39,345 nt of DNA from Massilia horti (GTDB lineage Bacteria; Pseudomonadota; Gammaproteobacteria; Burkholderiales; Burkholderiaceae_D). The stretch covers positions 1 through 39,345 of the forward strand of contig NZ_SPUM01000090.1 in assembly GCF_004614195.1 (NCBI RefSeq), given 5' to 3'. Under the pieces are notes generated by a model. That model was not told the DNA's origin. It saw only the letters and a list, made by a program, of their open reading frames with translations, and did no database searches. Position numbers and translations under genes: made by a program. Positions 1-8,243 of the stretch are shown here, piece after piece (within the stretch, counting starts at the first letter, position 1; each line of letters begins with the position of its first letter).

Positions 1-345
1 CGATATTCAACCGTACCGCGTGCGCACAGGTGCGCACCCTACTCCGATGCACGCGCCAGGTGTTCGTATCGGAGCCAACGATATTCAACCGTACCGCGTG
101 CGCACAGGTGCGCACCCTACTCCGATGCACGCGGTGCGTGTTCGTACCGGAGCCAACGATATTCAACCGTACCGCGTGCGCACAGGTGCGCACCCTACTC
201 CGATGCACGCGCCATGTGTTCGTACCGGAGCCAACGATATTCAACCGTACCGCGTGCGCACAGGGCATCAAAGGCCCCGCGCCCCCTACGCCTCAGCACG
301 CGGCACATGTTCGGACCGAAGCCAACGTTATTCAACCCGCCTGCG
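1..345. repeat. Tandem array of 78-bp units carrying a REP-like core
   Basis: The unit beginning CGATATTCAACC recurs at 1, 79, 157 and 235, a constant 78-bp period, and then once more in degenerate form at 326 after a divergent unit. The array is open at the left edge, so its true length is unknown. Each unit contains the core GTGCGCACAGGTGCGCACC followed by CTAC, which is itself partly palindromic, and a second inverted pair (CTCCGAT with ATCGGAG or ACCGGAG) around a loop of about 20 bases. The same core occurs near 8.55, 14.5 and 26.1 kb. Short reading frames run through the array because the period is a multiple of three; I do not regard them as genes. It lies just downstream of the cytochrome c gene on the minus strand, where its hairpins could affect the 3' end of that message. 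Confidence 0.9.
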
Positions 346-354
346 CAGGCCGCG

Positions 355-1220
355 CTAGCGGCTGGCCGGGGGCGCGCCCTGGGTTGCGCCGCCGGCTGCC
401 TCGGCCGGTTTGAGCAGCGAGCCGGCCGGTACGCTGATGTCCTTCGCGGCCGGCTGCGGCGGTGGCGGCCGGGCGCTGAAGAAGGCCGACAGGGCCTGGA
501 TGTCGGCGTCGGACAGGGCCATGGCAATGTGCGGCATCTGCCCGCTCGGGTCGGTCTTGCGCGTCCCGTTCTTCCAGGCCGCCATCGCGGCCGTCAGGTA
601 GCTCGCATGTTGACCGGCAAGAAATGGATAGGCCGGCGGCTCGCCGATGCCGCCCGGGCCATGGCAGTTGCTGCAGGCCTGCACCCTCTTCGCGCTATCG
701 CCCACCGTTGCCAGTTGCAGCGCACGGGTGGCGCCGGCTCCCGGTGGGGCCGCTGGCGCCGTCAAAACCGGACCTTTGAGCTCGGCGTAATACGCGCTCA
801 CGTCGCGCTTCTGCTGTGCACTCATCGCCTTGGCGATCGGCCCCATCACCGCGTTCTGGCGCGTGCCGTCGGCATACGCGGTCAGTTGCTTGCCCAGGTA
901 ATAGGCGGACTGCCCGGCGATGCGCGGGAAACCGGCCGCGGCATTGCCTTCGCCCTGGGCGCCGTGGCAACTGGCGCAGGCTGCCACGCCGCCCGGCGCG
1001 CCGTTGGTGGCGATCTGGTGGCCGGCCTGCAGGTTGCCCGCTGTCGGCATCGTGGCTGGCGGCACGGGCAGGCTTGGGGCGGCCGCGTTGCGGGCTGGGG
1101 CAGGGGCTCGAACTGCGATTGCGGCGGCGGTGGCGCCGGCCCCGCACCGCCGTGTTGTCCCTGGGCGCAGGCCGCCAGCGCGCCCGCCAGTATCATCAGT
1201 GGGGTCAAGGTGGTCTTCAT
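355..1220 (-). CDS. Di-heme cytochrome c lipoprotein, dehydrogenase electron-transfer subunit (apparent frameshift)
   Basis: The cytochrome part (from about 1065 down to the stop at 355) has two c-type heme motifs, CASCH and CSNCH, each followed by a c4-like segment, so it should carry electrons from the neighbouring flavoprotein to the respiratory chain. A convincing N-terminus lies in another frame: the ATG at 1220 overlaps the TGA of the flavoprotein gene (ATGA) and encodes a lipoprotein signal peptide ending in the lipobox LAAC, followed by a Pro/Gln-rich linker. That frame would miss the heme domain. One missing base (or two extra) in the C-rich linker, roughly 1075-1135, would join them. 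The frame carrying the hemes can otherwise start at GTG 1065, but then it has no signal peptide, which a c-type cytochrome needs. It may be a sequencing error, phase variation or a recent mutation. The C-terminus is a short Pro/Ala-rich tail. Confidence 0.75.
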
Positions 1221-2986
1221 GCTTGCACCAAGGGTCCGGGAGTCTTCAGGTAACGGGTGACAATCGCCTCGGCCGACATGTAGGCAAGTGCGCCGACGGT
1301 GCCGGTCGGGTTGTACTCGGCGTTCTGCGGAAAGGCGCTGGCGCCGATCACGAACAGGTTCGGCACGTCCCAGTGCTGCATGTAGCGGTTGACTACGCTG
1401 TTCGTGCGGTCCACGCCCATGATGGCGCCGCCCGTATTGTGCGTGGTCTGGTACTGGGTCACCACGTACGGTCCCTTGCGCCCTTCCCCGGCCACGATCC
1501 GCCCGCCCATCGCGCGGCCCACTTCGCGCGCCTTGCCGGTGACGTAGGCCGACATGCGCAGGTCGTTGGCCGGGAAGTCGAAGGTGATGCGCAGCAGCGG
1601 CAGGCCCCACGCGTCCTTGTAGGTGGGGTCCAGGTCGAGATAGTTGGTACGGCAGGACGCGGAACTGCCGTTGATGTTGATGATCGCGGTGTGGTTGTAG
1701 TGGCGCACCACCGCCGCCTTCCACGCCGCGCCCCAGCCGGGGGTGCCGGGTGGCGTCGGGTGGAACTCGATCGGGCGCCCGTTGGTCGACAGCTCGCCAA
1801 AGTAGACGCCGCCGACGAACTTGTGCGGTCCGTGGTCGTAGTTGTCGGCGGCGAAGTCGGCGATCAGGGTGCCGTTGGCGCCGGAGCGCATGAACGGGTT
1901 GATGTTGACCGATTCGTCGAAAAACACCTGCACCGCGCTCATCGTCTGGTACGCGTAGTTGCGCCCGAGCGTGCCCTGGCCGGAGCGCGGATCGTAGGGC
2001 TGGCCGATGCCCGAGAGCAGCAGCATGCGCACGTTGTTGAGCGAAAACGAGCACAGGATCACCAGCTTGGCCGGCTGTTCGAACTCGCGCCCGGCGGCAT
2101 CGACGTAGGTGACGCCGGTCGCGTGCTTCCTGTCCTTCGCCAGGTTGATGCGCAGGACGTGGGAATTGGTGCGCAGGGTGAAGTTCTTATCCTTGAGCAG
2201 CACCGGCAGCAGGATCGTCTGCGGCGACGACTTGGCGTAGTGCTCGCAGCCGTAGCGCTCGCAATACCCACAGAACATGCAGGTCTGCAGCGTCATGCCT
2301 TCCGGATTGGTGTACGGCCGGCTCATGTTCGACGACGGCTGCGGGAACGGACTGTAGCCCAGGCTGGAAGCGGCCTGGCGGAAGATCGCCGACCCGTACG
2401 GCTCCTTCATGGGCGGGTTCGGATAGGGCCGCGAGCGCGGTTCCTCGAACGGGTTGCCGCCGGAGATCTTCTGGCCCTTGATATTGCCCGCCTGGCCGCA
2501 GGTGCCGAGCAGGTATTCGAACCGGTCGTAGTATGGTTCCAGCTCGGCATGGGTCACACCCCAGTCCTGGATGGTCAGTTCCGGGTCGATGAAATCCTTG
2601 CCGTAGCGTTCGATGTTGTGGCTGCGCATCCGGAAGTGCGCGTCCTGGAAACGGTAGGTCTGGCCGTTCCAGTGCACCGCCGCGCCGCCCAGGCCGGTAC
2701 CGGGCAGAAAGCTCTCCCAGCGCCGGATCGGCAGCGCGACCTGATCCGGGTTGTTGCGGAAGGTCATCGCTTCCTTGGTGTTGTCCTGCATGAAGGCCTT
2801 GCGGATCGAATAGCGCAGCTCGTCATGCATTTGCGGCGCCTGCCAGTCGGGAACGGTGAACTGCGGGTTGCCGCGTTCCAGCCCGACCACCTTCAGGCCC
2901 GCACGGGTAAGTTCGCGCCCGAGCATGGTGCCGACCAGTCCCACACCGATCAGCACGGCGTCCACTTCCTTGAGCCGGGTAGCCAT
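1217..2986 (-). CDS. GMC-family FAD dehydrogenase, large (alpha) subunit
   Basis: This 589-residue protein belongs to the glucose-methanol-choline oxidoreductases, in the branch of three-subunit gluconate/sorbitol/glucose dehydrogenases. The N-terminal FAD loop GVGLVG is at residues 14-19. The C-terminal GMC domain has the THNTGG segment and the YNPTGTVGALAY segment, which contain the His/Asn pair of the family. A cluster of cysteines at residues 236, 239, 242 and 247 resembles the Fe-S binding region of bacterial FAD-glucose dehydrogenase alpha subunits. It has no signal peptide; in related complexes the Tat-bearing small subunit carries it across the membrane. The ATG shares one base with the stop of the small-subunit gene (TAATG), and AGGAGG lies just upstream. 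The sugar or polyol substrate cannot be read from the sequence. Confidence 0.9.
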   Translation of the reverse strand: MATRLKEVDAVLIGVGLVGTMLGRELTRAGLKVVGLERGNPQFTVPDWQAPQMHDELRYSIRKAFMQDNTKEAMTFRNNPDQVALPIRRWESFLPGTGLGGAAVHWNGQTYRFQDAHFRMRSHNIERYGKDFIDPELTIQDWGVTHAELEPYYDRFEYLLGTCGQAGNIKGQKISGGNPFEEPRSRPYPNPPMKEPYGSAIFRQAASSLGYSPFPQPSSNMSRPYTNPEGMTLQTCMFCGYCERYGCEHYAKSSPQTILLPVLLKDKNFTLRTNSHVLRINLAKDRKHATGVTYVDAAGREFEQPAKLVILCSFSLNNVRMLLLSGIGQPYDPRSGQGTLGRNYAYQTMSAVQVFFDESVNINPFMRSGANGTLIADFAADNYDHGPHKFVGGVYFGELSTNGRPIEFHPTPPGTPGWGAAWKAAVVRHYNHTAIININGSSASCRTNYLDLDPTYKDAWGLPLLRITFDFPANDLRMSAYVTGKAREVGRAMGGRIVAGEGRKGPYVVTQYQTTHNTGGAIMGVDRTNSVVNRYMQHWDVPNLFVIGASAFPQNAEYNPTGTVGALAYMSAEAIVTRYLKTPGPLVQA

Positions 2987-3765
2987 TATTTGCCTCCTTT
3001 TCTGGCCGGCGCCTCGGCCGACGGCGCATAGGCGGGCGGACTGGCCTTGTGGATCTGGATCGTGCCGCGCCCGGTTTCGCCGATCGACATCGGGGCCCGC
3101 GTGTACAGCAGGCCGTACTGGTCCACCAGTTCGTAGTAGCTGGCGTACGCGCCAGGAAAGCCGATCATCTTCCAGGCCACCATGTCGCGGTTGCCTCCGT
3201 AGATGGGGTCGGCAAAGAAGCCTTCGATCGTCAGCGCCAGCAGCGACTCGAAAAAGGTGCTGCCAGGCACCCCGTTAAAGTCCTGCTTGCTGTTCTGCAG
3301 CGTCTTGAGGTAGGCGTCCTGGTCCGCCACCGGCAGCCGGTCGAAGCTGGTGTTGTGCCGTTGTCGCAGGTCGGCGTCGATCCCCCGTAGCGCGTTGTGA
3401 AACAGCTCGGCCGGCGTGAACGGCAGCTGGTAGCCCTGCCCCGGAATGCCCTGGCGCCACGGCCCGCTGCGGTACAGGCGCTCGCCCGCTCCCCAGGCGC
3501 CGCCCAGCTGGCGGTCGATATAGGACGGCACCCCGGCGGCAAGCGCGCCGGGGCCGTTGCTGTCGGCCGGAATCAGGCGCTCGGTGGCCGCCTCGACGAA
3601 GCGCGCCTCGTCCGGGCGGAAAAACATGTAGGACACATTGCCGGCGGGCTGGGGCGCATTTGCTCCCTGATCGTGCCCCGCCTGGCCGGCGGCAAGGGCG
3701 CCGGTCGGCGTCGCGAGCGCCGCTGCGGTAGTTTTGAAGAAAGTACGTCGCGTCAGCTTTTCCAT
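2986..3765 (-). CDS. Tat-exported gluconate 2-dehydrogenase subunit 3-like (gamma) protein
   Basis: This 259-residue protein starts with a twin-arginine signal (LTRRTFF followed by an Ala-rich hydrophobic stretch), then matches the gluconate_2-dehydrogenase subunit 3 family in order and size (segments such as EAATERLIPAD, YIDRQLGG and FFADPIYGGN). In characterised relatives this small subunit is needed for folding and export of the flavoprotein subunit. It is the first gene of the operon small subunit - GMC flavoprotein - cytochrome c, and its stop codon overlaps the start of the flavoprotein gene. A purine-rich GGAAGG-type ribosome-binding site lies before the ATG. Mature protein location: periplasm, bound to the catalytic subunit. 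Confidence 0.88.
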   Translation of the reverse strand: MEKLTRRTFFKTTAAALATPTGALAAGQAGHDQGANAPQPAGNVSYMFFRPDEARFVEAATERLIPADSNGPGALAAGVPSYIDRQLGGAWGAGERLYRSGPWRQGIPGQGYQLPFTPAELFHNALRGIDADLRQRHNTSFDRLPVADQDAYLKTLQNSKQDFNGVPGSTFFESLLALTIEGFFADPIYGGNRDMVAWKMIGFPGAYASYYELVDQYGLLYTRAPMSIGETGRGTIQIHKASPPAYAPSAEAPARKGGK

Positions 3766-3919
3766 CGTCTGTTCCTTCCCTCTCTTGTTCTGTTTGATTC
3801 AGAGGTCGCTTCAAGATGAGCAGGCAAGGAGCCGCGACGCGGCCATGCTCATTTGGAAACAACCTCCAAGCGGGCGACAAACTAAGCGGGCAAATCTGGC
3901 ACGTTAGAGTTGGTTGTTC

Positions 3920-3947
3920 GATCATGGTTCGGACAACGTTCATGATC
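3920..3947. promoter_or_regulatory. Inverted repeat in the divergent promoter region 3766-4036
   Basis: GATCATG (3920-3926) and CATGATC (3941-3947) form a perfect 7-bp inverted repeat around a 14-base centre. It lies between the divergent dehydrogenase operon (minus) and DUF4124 gene (plus). It could be an operator for either side or a transcribed hairpin; no regulator is encoded next to it. I see no clear sigma-70 promoter in the rest of this 271-bp gap. Confidence 0.35.
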
Positions 3948-4036
3948 TACCGCCATGGGTTCAGCGTGTGGCAGCGAACAGAATTGGAACGGCGGCGAGC
4001 GGACAATCGGAACCGTTCAAGAACCGGGAGCGGATC

Positions 4037-4414
4037 ATGAAGCGCCAAGCCTGCCAACTCATCCTGATCGGCGCCGCGCTGGCGGCAGCAAACGGCGCGG
4101 CCGGGGGCGACATCGTCAAGTGCATCGATCCTGACGGGCATGTGACGCTGACCGACCAGCCATGCGAGCCCGGCGCTGCGACGATACGGCTGGCAGGCGA
4201 GGCGCAGGCCAGCCGGCCCGCACCCGAGCCCTACCCGACGCTGCCCGCACTGCTGCCCCCGCGGCCGGTACCACTGCGCAGGCACGTCAGCACCGTCCCG
4301 CACGCGCCGCTGGCGCGCGACGTCGCCACGGTCCAGGCTGCGCGCGCGCAACAGTTGCTGATCGATGCAGGGAACAAGGACCGGCCGCCGCAGGGGCTGG
4401 CGCGGCTGGATTGA
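4037..4414 (+). CDS. DUF4124 domain-containing secreted protein
   Basis: The protein is 125 residues. It has an N-terminal signal peptide (MKRQ, then a hydrophobic Leu/Ile/Ala stretch ending near AAGG) and immediately the DUF4124 motif (IVKCIDPDGHVTLTDQPC), a short domain with two cysteines common in exported proteins of beta- and gammaproteobacteria. The remainder is Pro/Arg-rich with no recognisable domain. The start at 4037 is preferred over an upstream ATG at 3914 because GGGAG precedes it at a good distance and the signal peptide begins there. It converges with the GGDEF/EAL gene, with two bases between the stop codons. Molecular function unknown. Confidence 0.75.
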   Translation: MKRQACQLILIGAALAAANGAAGGDIVKCIDPDGHVTLTDQPCEPGAATIRLAGEAQASRPAPEPYPTLPALLPPRPVPLRRHVSTVPHAPLARDVATVQAARAQQLLIDAGNKDRPPQGLARLD

Positions 4415-4416
4415 GG

Positions 4417-7359
4417 TTAGCGCAGGTCGAACAGCGCCAGCATCTCGCCGCGCTGCCCCGTCTCCAGGGAATCCACCAGTTGCAGTACCTGCTCATCCTG
4501 GATGAAACCGGCTGAGGAGCCGGCGGTGAGCACGCGTTCCGGCAGTTGCGGGCGCGATACCGCCCAGCCCTGCACGTAATCGACGCCGATCTCGGCCAGG
4601 GTCTGCACGGTGGCCGCGTCCTCCGCCCATTCGGCGATCGTCTTCATGCCCAGGTTGACCGCCAGGTTGACGATCGCCTCGACGATTGCCACGTTGGCCG
4701 GGTGGGCGTTGATGTTGACGACGAAGTTGCCGTCGATCTTCAGCACATCGGCCGGCAGTTCCTTCAGGTACGAGAACGAGGTGTACCCGGCCCCGAAATC
4801 GTCCAGCGCCACCTTGACCCCGTAGGCGCGCACCTGGTCGATGAAGCGCCGGGTGTTGTCCAGGTCGTGCAGCGCGACGCTTTCGGTGATCTCCATGCAC
4901 AGCCGGTCGGCCACGTGCGCATGGTGCGCGAGGATGTCGATCGTGTCCTGCACGAAGCGTTCGTCGTTCAGCGATGCGCCGGACAGGTTCATGCACACGA
5001 AGCGGGTGTTGGCCAGCTCGGCCTCGTGCGCGGCGATCCACTGCAGGGTCGATGTCAGCACCCAGCGGTCGATCACGCCCACGTGCCCGCTCTTTTCGGC
5101 CGCGCCGATGATCGGGCCGGCGCCGACCACGCGCCCGTCCGGCTCGCGCATGCGCAGCAGCACCTCGAAGTTGAGCGAGGCGCGCGGCGCCTTGAGCGAC
5201 ATGATCGGCTGCATTTCGAGGAACATGCCGTCGGTCGCGTTCGGACCTGCCAGGCGCGCCACCAGGTTCAGCTCGGCCTCGCGCTCGCGGAACGCGCGCG
5301 CGTTGCGCTCGTACACCACCAGGCCGTCGGCCGCGCCCTCCTTCGCTTCGCGGCAGGCGCGGTCGGCGGCCGACACCGCGTCCTTCATCGGCATCCCGCT
5401 CGACACCTCAATGAGGCCGATCGAGCCGCGCACGTGGAACGCCTTGTCGCCGACCCGGTACGGCTGGCCGCCGATGCGCTCGACCATGGTGCGGCACACC
5501 AGGGTCGCCAGCGCGATCGAGGTGTCGGGCATCACGATCACGAACTCGTCGCCGCCGACCCGGCCGATCTTCTGGCCGCCGCCCAGCACCAGCGCCATGC
5601 GGTCGCACACCTGGCGCAGCACCTCGTCGCCGGCGGCGTGCCCGAACAGGTCGTTGATCAGCTTGAAGCGGTCCAGGTCGAGGTAGGCCAGCGCCAGCGG
5701 CAGGCCGGACGCCAGCGTCACGGTCGCGCCTTCGAACATCCTTTCGATCCCGCGCCGGTTGAACACCTTGGTCAGCGGGTCGTTGTTGGCCATGAAGCGC
5801 AACTGCTCGGTGGCCTTGGTCTTTTCGGTAATGTCTTCCAACACCCCCTCGATCCGGCCGCGCGCCAGCGTGGCGCGCACCAGGAAGCGGCGCCCGCGCT
5901 CGCGGGTGTCGATCTCCAGCTCGGTGTTGGGCCGCTCGCGCACCAGTTCCAGCAGGCTGCGCCAGGCGTCGTCGTCGAAGAACTGGCGCCACAGCGTGCG
6001 GCCCGGCACCACTACATCGCAGTCGAGCATGCGGCACAGCGCCGGGTTGGCGGAGAGGAAGTGCCCTTCCAGGTCGAGCGTGAGCAGGCCGACCGGCATC
6101 GCCTCGTAGGCATGTTCGAGTTCGGCCTGGGCCGCGATCCGCTTCTCGGTTTCGAGCCGCATCTGTTCGGCCACCGCCAGCGCTGCCAGCAGGCTCGATG
6201 CCAGCGCGGCGGTGACGCTGTTGGCCACACCGAGCACTTCGCTCATCCCGAGCGCCGCGGCGATCACTTCGGCCAGGCTCGACAGGAACGTCACGGCGAA
6301 CGAGCCCGCGAACCACAGCGCCACCCGCGCCTGCGAATGGCGCATCACGCTGACCAGACCGCAGGTCATCAACGCCAGGCCGGCCACCACCAGCACCCAC
6401 ATCACCGGCAGGTAAATGCGAAATGGCAGCAACAGCGACAGCGCCAGCAAGGGCAGGCACACCCATTGCATCAGGCGCAGCGACGTCGCGAAGCGCGAGC
6501 GCGCCACATCCGCCCAGAACAGGGTCATGTACAGCGTCAGGGTCGAGATCGCATACAGCGCGGTGGTTACCGCGCGGCTGGGCGTCAGCCATTCCGGCGG
6601 CAGCTCCTGGCCCAGCCACTGGATGTCCCAGCCGGCCGAGATCGCGCCCACCCGCAGGTTCAGGATCAGCCAGCCCGCGAACTGCAGGTACAGCACCTGG
6701 CGGTTGATCAGCGCGGTGATCAGGACGAACAGGGAGAGCACGATCATGCCGCCGTCGAGCAGGCCCGACTTGCGGTGGAACTGCTGCACCGAGAGCGTCA
6801 TCTGGTCGGGCGGCCACTGCACGGCAGACAGGCGCGCCGGCCCGGAAAAGGTGGCGCGGCACAGCACCTGGGCCGGCGGGTGCGCCAGCTGCAGCACGAA
6901 ACCGGCCTTGGCCGCCGTCAGCGCCCCTTCCGCGCCGCCACGCCAGGCGCTGCCCAGCGGTTGCAGGCGGTCGCCATCCCAGCAGCGGATCGCGACCGCG
7001 TGGCGCGACGGGAACTCAATGTCAGCGGCCTGGCCGGCCCGGCCCACGGTGCGCAGCGCGAACCAGACCGGAGCCTCGGACAGCCGGGTAGTGTAGTGAT
7101 CGAGCGCCGGGGCGCGCGCCAGCTCATGCAGCGCGGCCTGGGGCGTGAGTGGGGCGCCGGTCTCGGCCATCACGCGCAGCAGCAGCGGCGAGCGGTCGCC
7201 GGCCCGGTAGTGGCTGTTCCATGTGGCCAGGGCGAACACCGATAGCAGTGCCACGCCGATCGGGATGAGGTACACCGACAACAGACGCGTCAGCGCCACG
7301 ACGACGCGGTGGGCATGCGATGGTAGCGGTTCGGATGGCGAACTGGACGGCTCAGACAT
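4417..7359 (-). CDS. Membrane-bound PAS-GGDEF-EAL cyclic-di-GMP signalling protein
   Basis: The protein is 980 residues. The order is: N-terminal membrane helix (about residues 25-47); periplasmic domain of about 150 residues resembling 7TMR-DISM extracellular modules; a block of about seven membrane helices (about 205-390); a short linker; a PAS-like domain (about 420-530); GGDEF; EAL. The cyclase signature RVGGDEF is intact, so diguanylate cyclase activity is plausible. The usual RxxD product-inhibition site five residues before it is absent (GGGQ instead). The phosphodiesterase domain reads EVLLRM in place of EALLRM but keeps the NLSG, ITES, DDFGAG and YVQGW segments, so hydrolysis is also plausible. 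The periplasmic and 7TM parts suggest it senses an external ligand. The start has no strong ribosome-binding site. Which activity dominates cannot be told from sequence. Confidence 0.92.
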   Translation of the reverse strand: MSEPSSSPSEPLPSHAHRVVVALTRLLSVYLIPIGVALLSVFALATWNSHYRAGDRSPLLLRVMAETGAPLTPQAALHELARAPALDHYTTRLSEAPVWFALRTVGRAGQAADIEFPSRHAVAIRCWDGDRLQPLGSAWRGGAEGALTAAKAGFVLQLAHPPAQVLCRATFSGPARLSAVQWPPDQMTLSVQQFHRKSGLLDGGMIVLSLFVLITALINRQVLYLQFAGWLILNLRVGAISAGWDIQWLGQELPPEWLTPSRAVTTALYAISTLTLYMTLFWADVARSRFATSLRLMQWVCLPLLALSLLLPFRIYLPVMWVLVVAGLALMTCGLVSVMRHSQARVALWFAGSFAVTFLSSLAEVIAAALGMSEVLGVANSVTAALASSLLAALAVAEQMRLETEKRIAAQAELEHAYEAMPVGLLTLDLEGHFLSANPALCRMLDCDVVVPGRTLWRQFFDDDAWRSLLELVRERPNTELEIDTRERGRRFLVRATLARGRIEGVLEDITEKTKATEQLRFMANNDPLTKVFNRRGIERMFEGATVTLASGLPLALAYLDLDRFKLINDLFGHAAGDEVLRQVCDRMALVLGGGQKIGRVGGDEFVIVMPDTSIALATLVCRTMVERIGGQPYRVGDKAFHVRGSIGLIEVSSGMPMKDAVSAADRACREAKEGAADGLVVYERNARAFREREAELNLVARLAGPNATDGMFLEMQPIMSLKAPRASLNFEVLLRMREPDGRVVGAGPIIGAAEKSGHVGVIDRWVLTSTLQWIAAHEAELANTRFVCMNLSGASLNDERFVQDTIDILAHHAHVADRLCMEITESVALHDLDNTRRFIDQVRAYGVKVALDDFGAGYTSFSYLKELPADVLKIDGNFVVNINAHPANVAIVEAIVNLAVNLGMKTIAEWAEDAATVQTLAEIGVDYVQGWAVSRPQLPERVLTAGSSAGFIQDEQVLQLVDSLETGQRGEMLALFDLR

Positions 7360-7460
7360 AAGGTGTATCGATCAGGCGGGCAGATGCCGGCCAGGCGCCG
7401 GCACCACACATCCTGTAAGGATACAGCTAACCAATCATGCGGTCATGCAATATTTTTTTA

Positions 7461-8243
7461 TCAGGCCGGCGCCAGTTCCGCGCACAGCCCGACGCTCGCC
7501 GCGCGCGCGGTTGGCGCCGGCGCAAATTGCGGTGCCAGCGGCCCGATGTCGATGTCGGGGTGGTGGGTGTGCCGGAAAAACTTCAGCAGCGGGTGCCCGG
7601 CCGCGCGCCAGCGCTCTTCGCCGGTGGCGATTTCAAAGGCCATCACGCGATGCGGGATATTGCCGGTGTGGCGCAGCGGCACCATTTCCTTGTGGCCGAA
7701 GACATCCGTGAACAGCAGCTGCTCATACTGGCGGTCGACCGGGGTGCGGCCGGCGATCACGGCCCATTCGATCCCGGTCTTCTCGAAATACTCGAAGAAG
7801 GCCTTGACCAGCGCCACCTTGACCACGTGCCCGATGCGCCCTTCGGCCACGCCCAGGCGCTCCACCTCGCCCAGGCGCCGCCCCTGCAGCCAATCCGGCA
7901 GCACCACCGATTCCTCCAGATGGAGCGGGCGGTACAGGTTGGTCTGGATGCGGGCCGTGCCCAGCGGCGTGCCGTCCAGCCGCGACTCGGCCAGCAGCAC
8001 CACCGTGTCCTCTTCGAAGTCGCACTCCTCCGGCAGGGTCAGCGTGCGCGCGAGCTCGGGCACGTGGCGCGCGTAGGCCGCGTGCCGGATCCGCACCGCC
8101 TTGCGCAGGCTGTCTTCGTCCTGCACGCGGCGGACCGTGAACGGCAGGCGCTCGGTGGTCACGCCCGATGGGCTCGCCGCGCCGGTGGGCGGGACGGTGC
8201 CGGTGAAGCGCCGGGGCGCAAGAGTGACCGTGCTCAGGTCCAT
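7461..8243 (-). CDS. FeeM-like N-acyltransferase (N-acyl amino acid synthase / exosortase-associated acyltransferase family)
   Basis: This 260-residue protein is related to the GNAT/autoinducer-synthase fold as found in N-acyl amino acid synthases (FeeM) and PEP-CTERM/exosortase-associated acyltransferases. Supporting segments are VRIRHAAYARHVPE near the start of the domain, an acidic stretch followed by GTPLGTARI, the VERLGV segment, a conserved pattern around YEQLLFTDVFG, and the tail FFRHTHHPDIDI. Family members join a fatty acyl chain, usually from acyl-ACP, to an amino acid or similar acceptor. The ATG at 8243 is preferred over an in-frame ATG at 8318 because GAGGAG lies seven bases upstream. 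The gene stands alone behind an unusually AT-rich leader. No exosortase or polysaccharide genes are in the window, so the pathway is open. Confidence 0.72.
   Translation of the reverse strand: MDLSTVTLAPRRFTGTVPPTGAASPSGVTTERLPFTVRRVQDEDSLRKAVRIRHAAYARHVPELARTLTLPEECDFEEDTVVLLAESRLDGTPLGTARIQTNLYRPLHLEESVVLPDWLQGRRLGEVERLGVAEGRIGHVVKVALVKAFFEYFEKTGIEWAVIAGRTPVDRQYEQLLFTDVFGHKEMVPLRHTGNIPHRVMAFEIATGEERWRAAGHPLLKFFRHTHHPDIDIGPLAPQFAPAPTARAASVGLCAELAPA

Noticed and set aside
1..345. CRISPR array
   Set aside because: The 78-bp units are repeats along their whole length with no variable spacers, and no cas genes are present.
20..413. Protein-coding frames across the tandem array
   Set aside because: They exist only because 78 is a multiple of three; the translations are repeats of the array and lack ribosome-binding sites.
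1065..1140. Programmed ribosomal frameshift in the cytochrome gene
   Set aside because: A one-base backward shift would fit, but I see no X-XXY-YYZ slippery heptamer with a following structure; a sequencing error or mutation in C-runs is simpler.
920..3031. Long plus-strand open frame opposite the dehydrogenase genes
   Set aside because: It is antisense to clearly recognisable GMC and cytochrome genes; its Arg/Ala/Val/His-rich translation matches nothing and reflects GC-rich codon bias.
4546..7245. Long plus-strand open frame opposite the GGDEF/EAL gene
   Set aside because: Antisense to a gene with intact GGDEF and EAL signatures; composition (His/Arg/Gln/Ala-rich) is typical of an antisense shadow.
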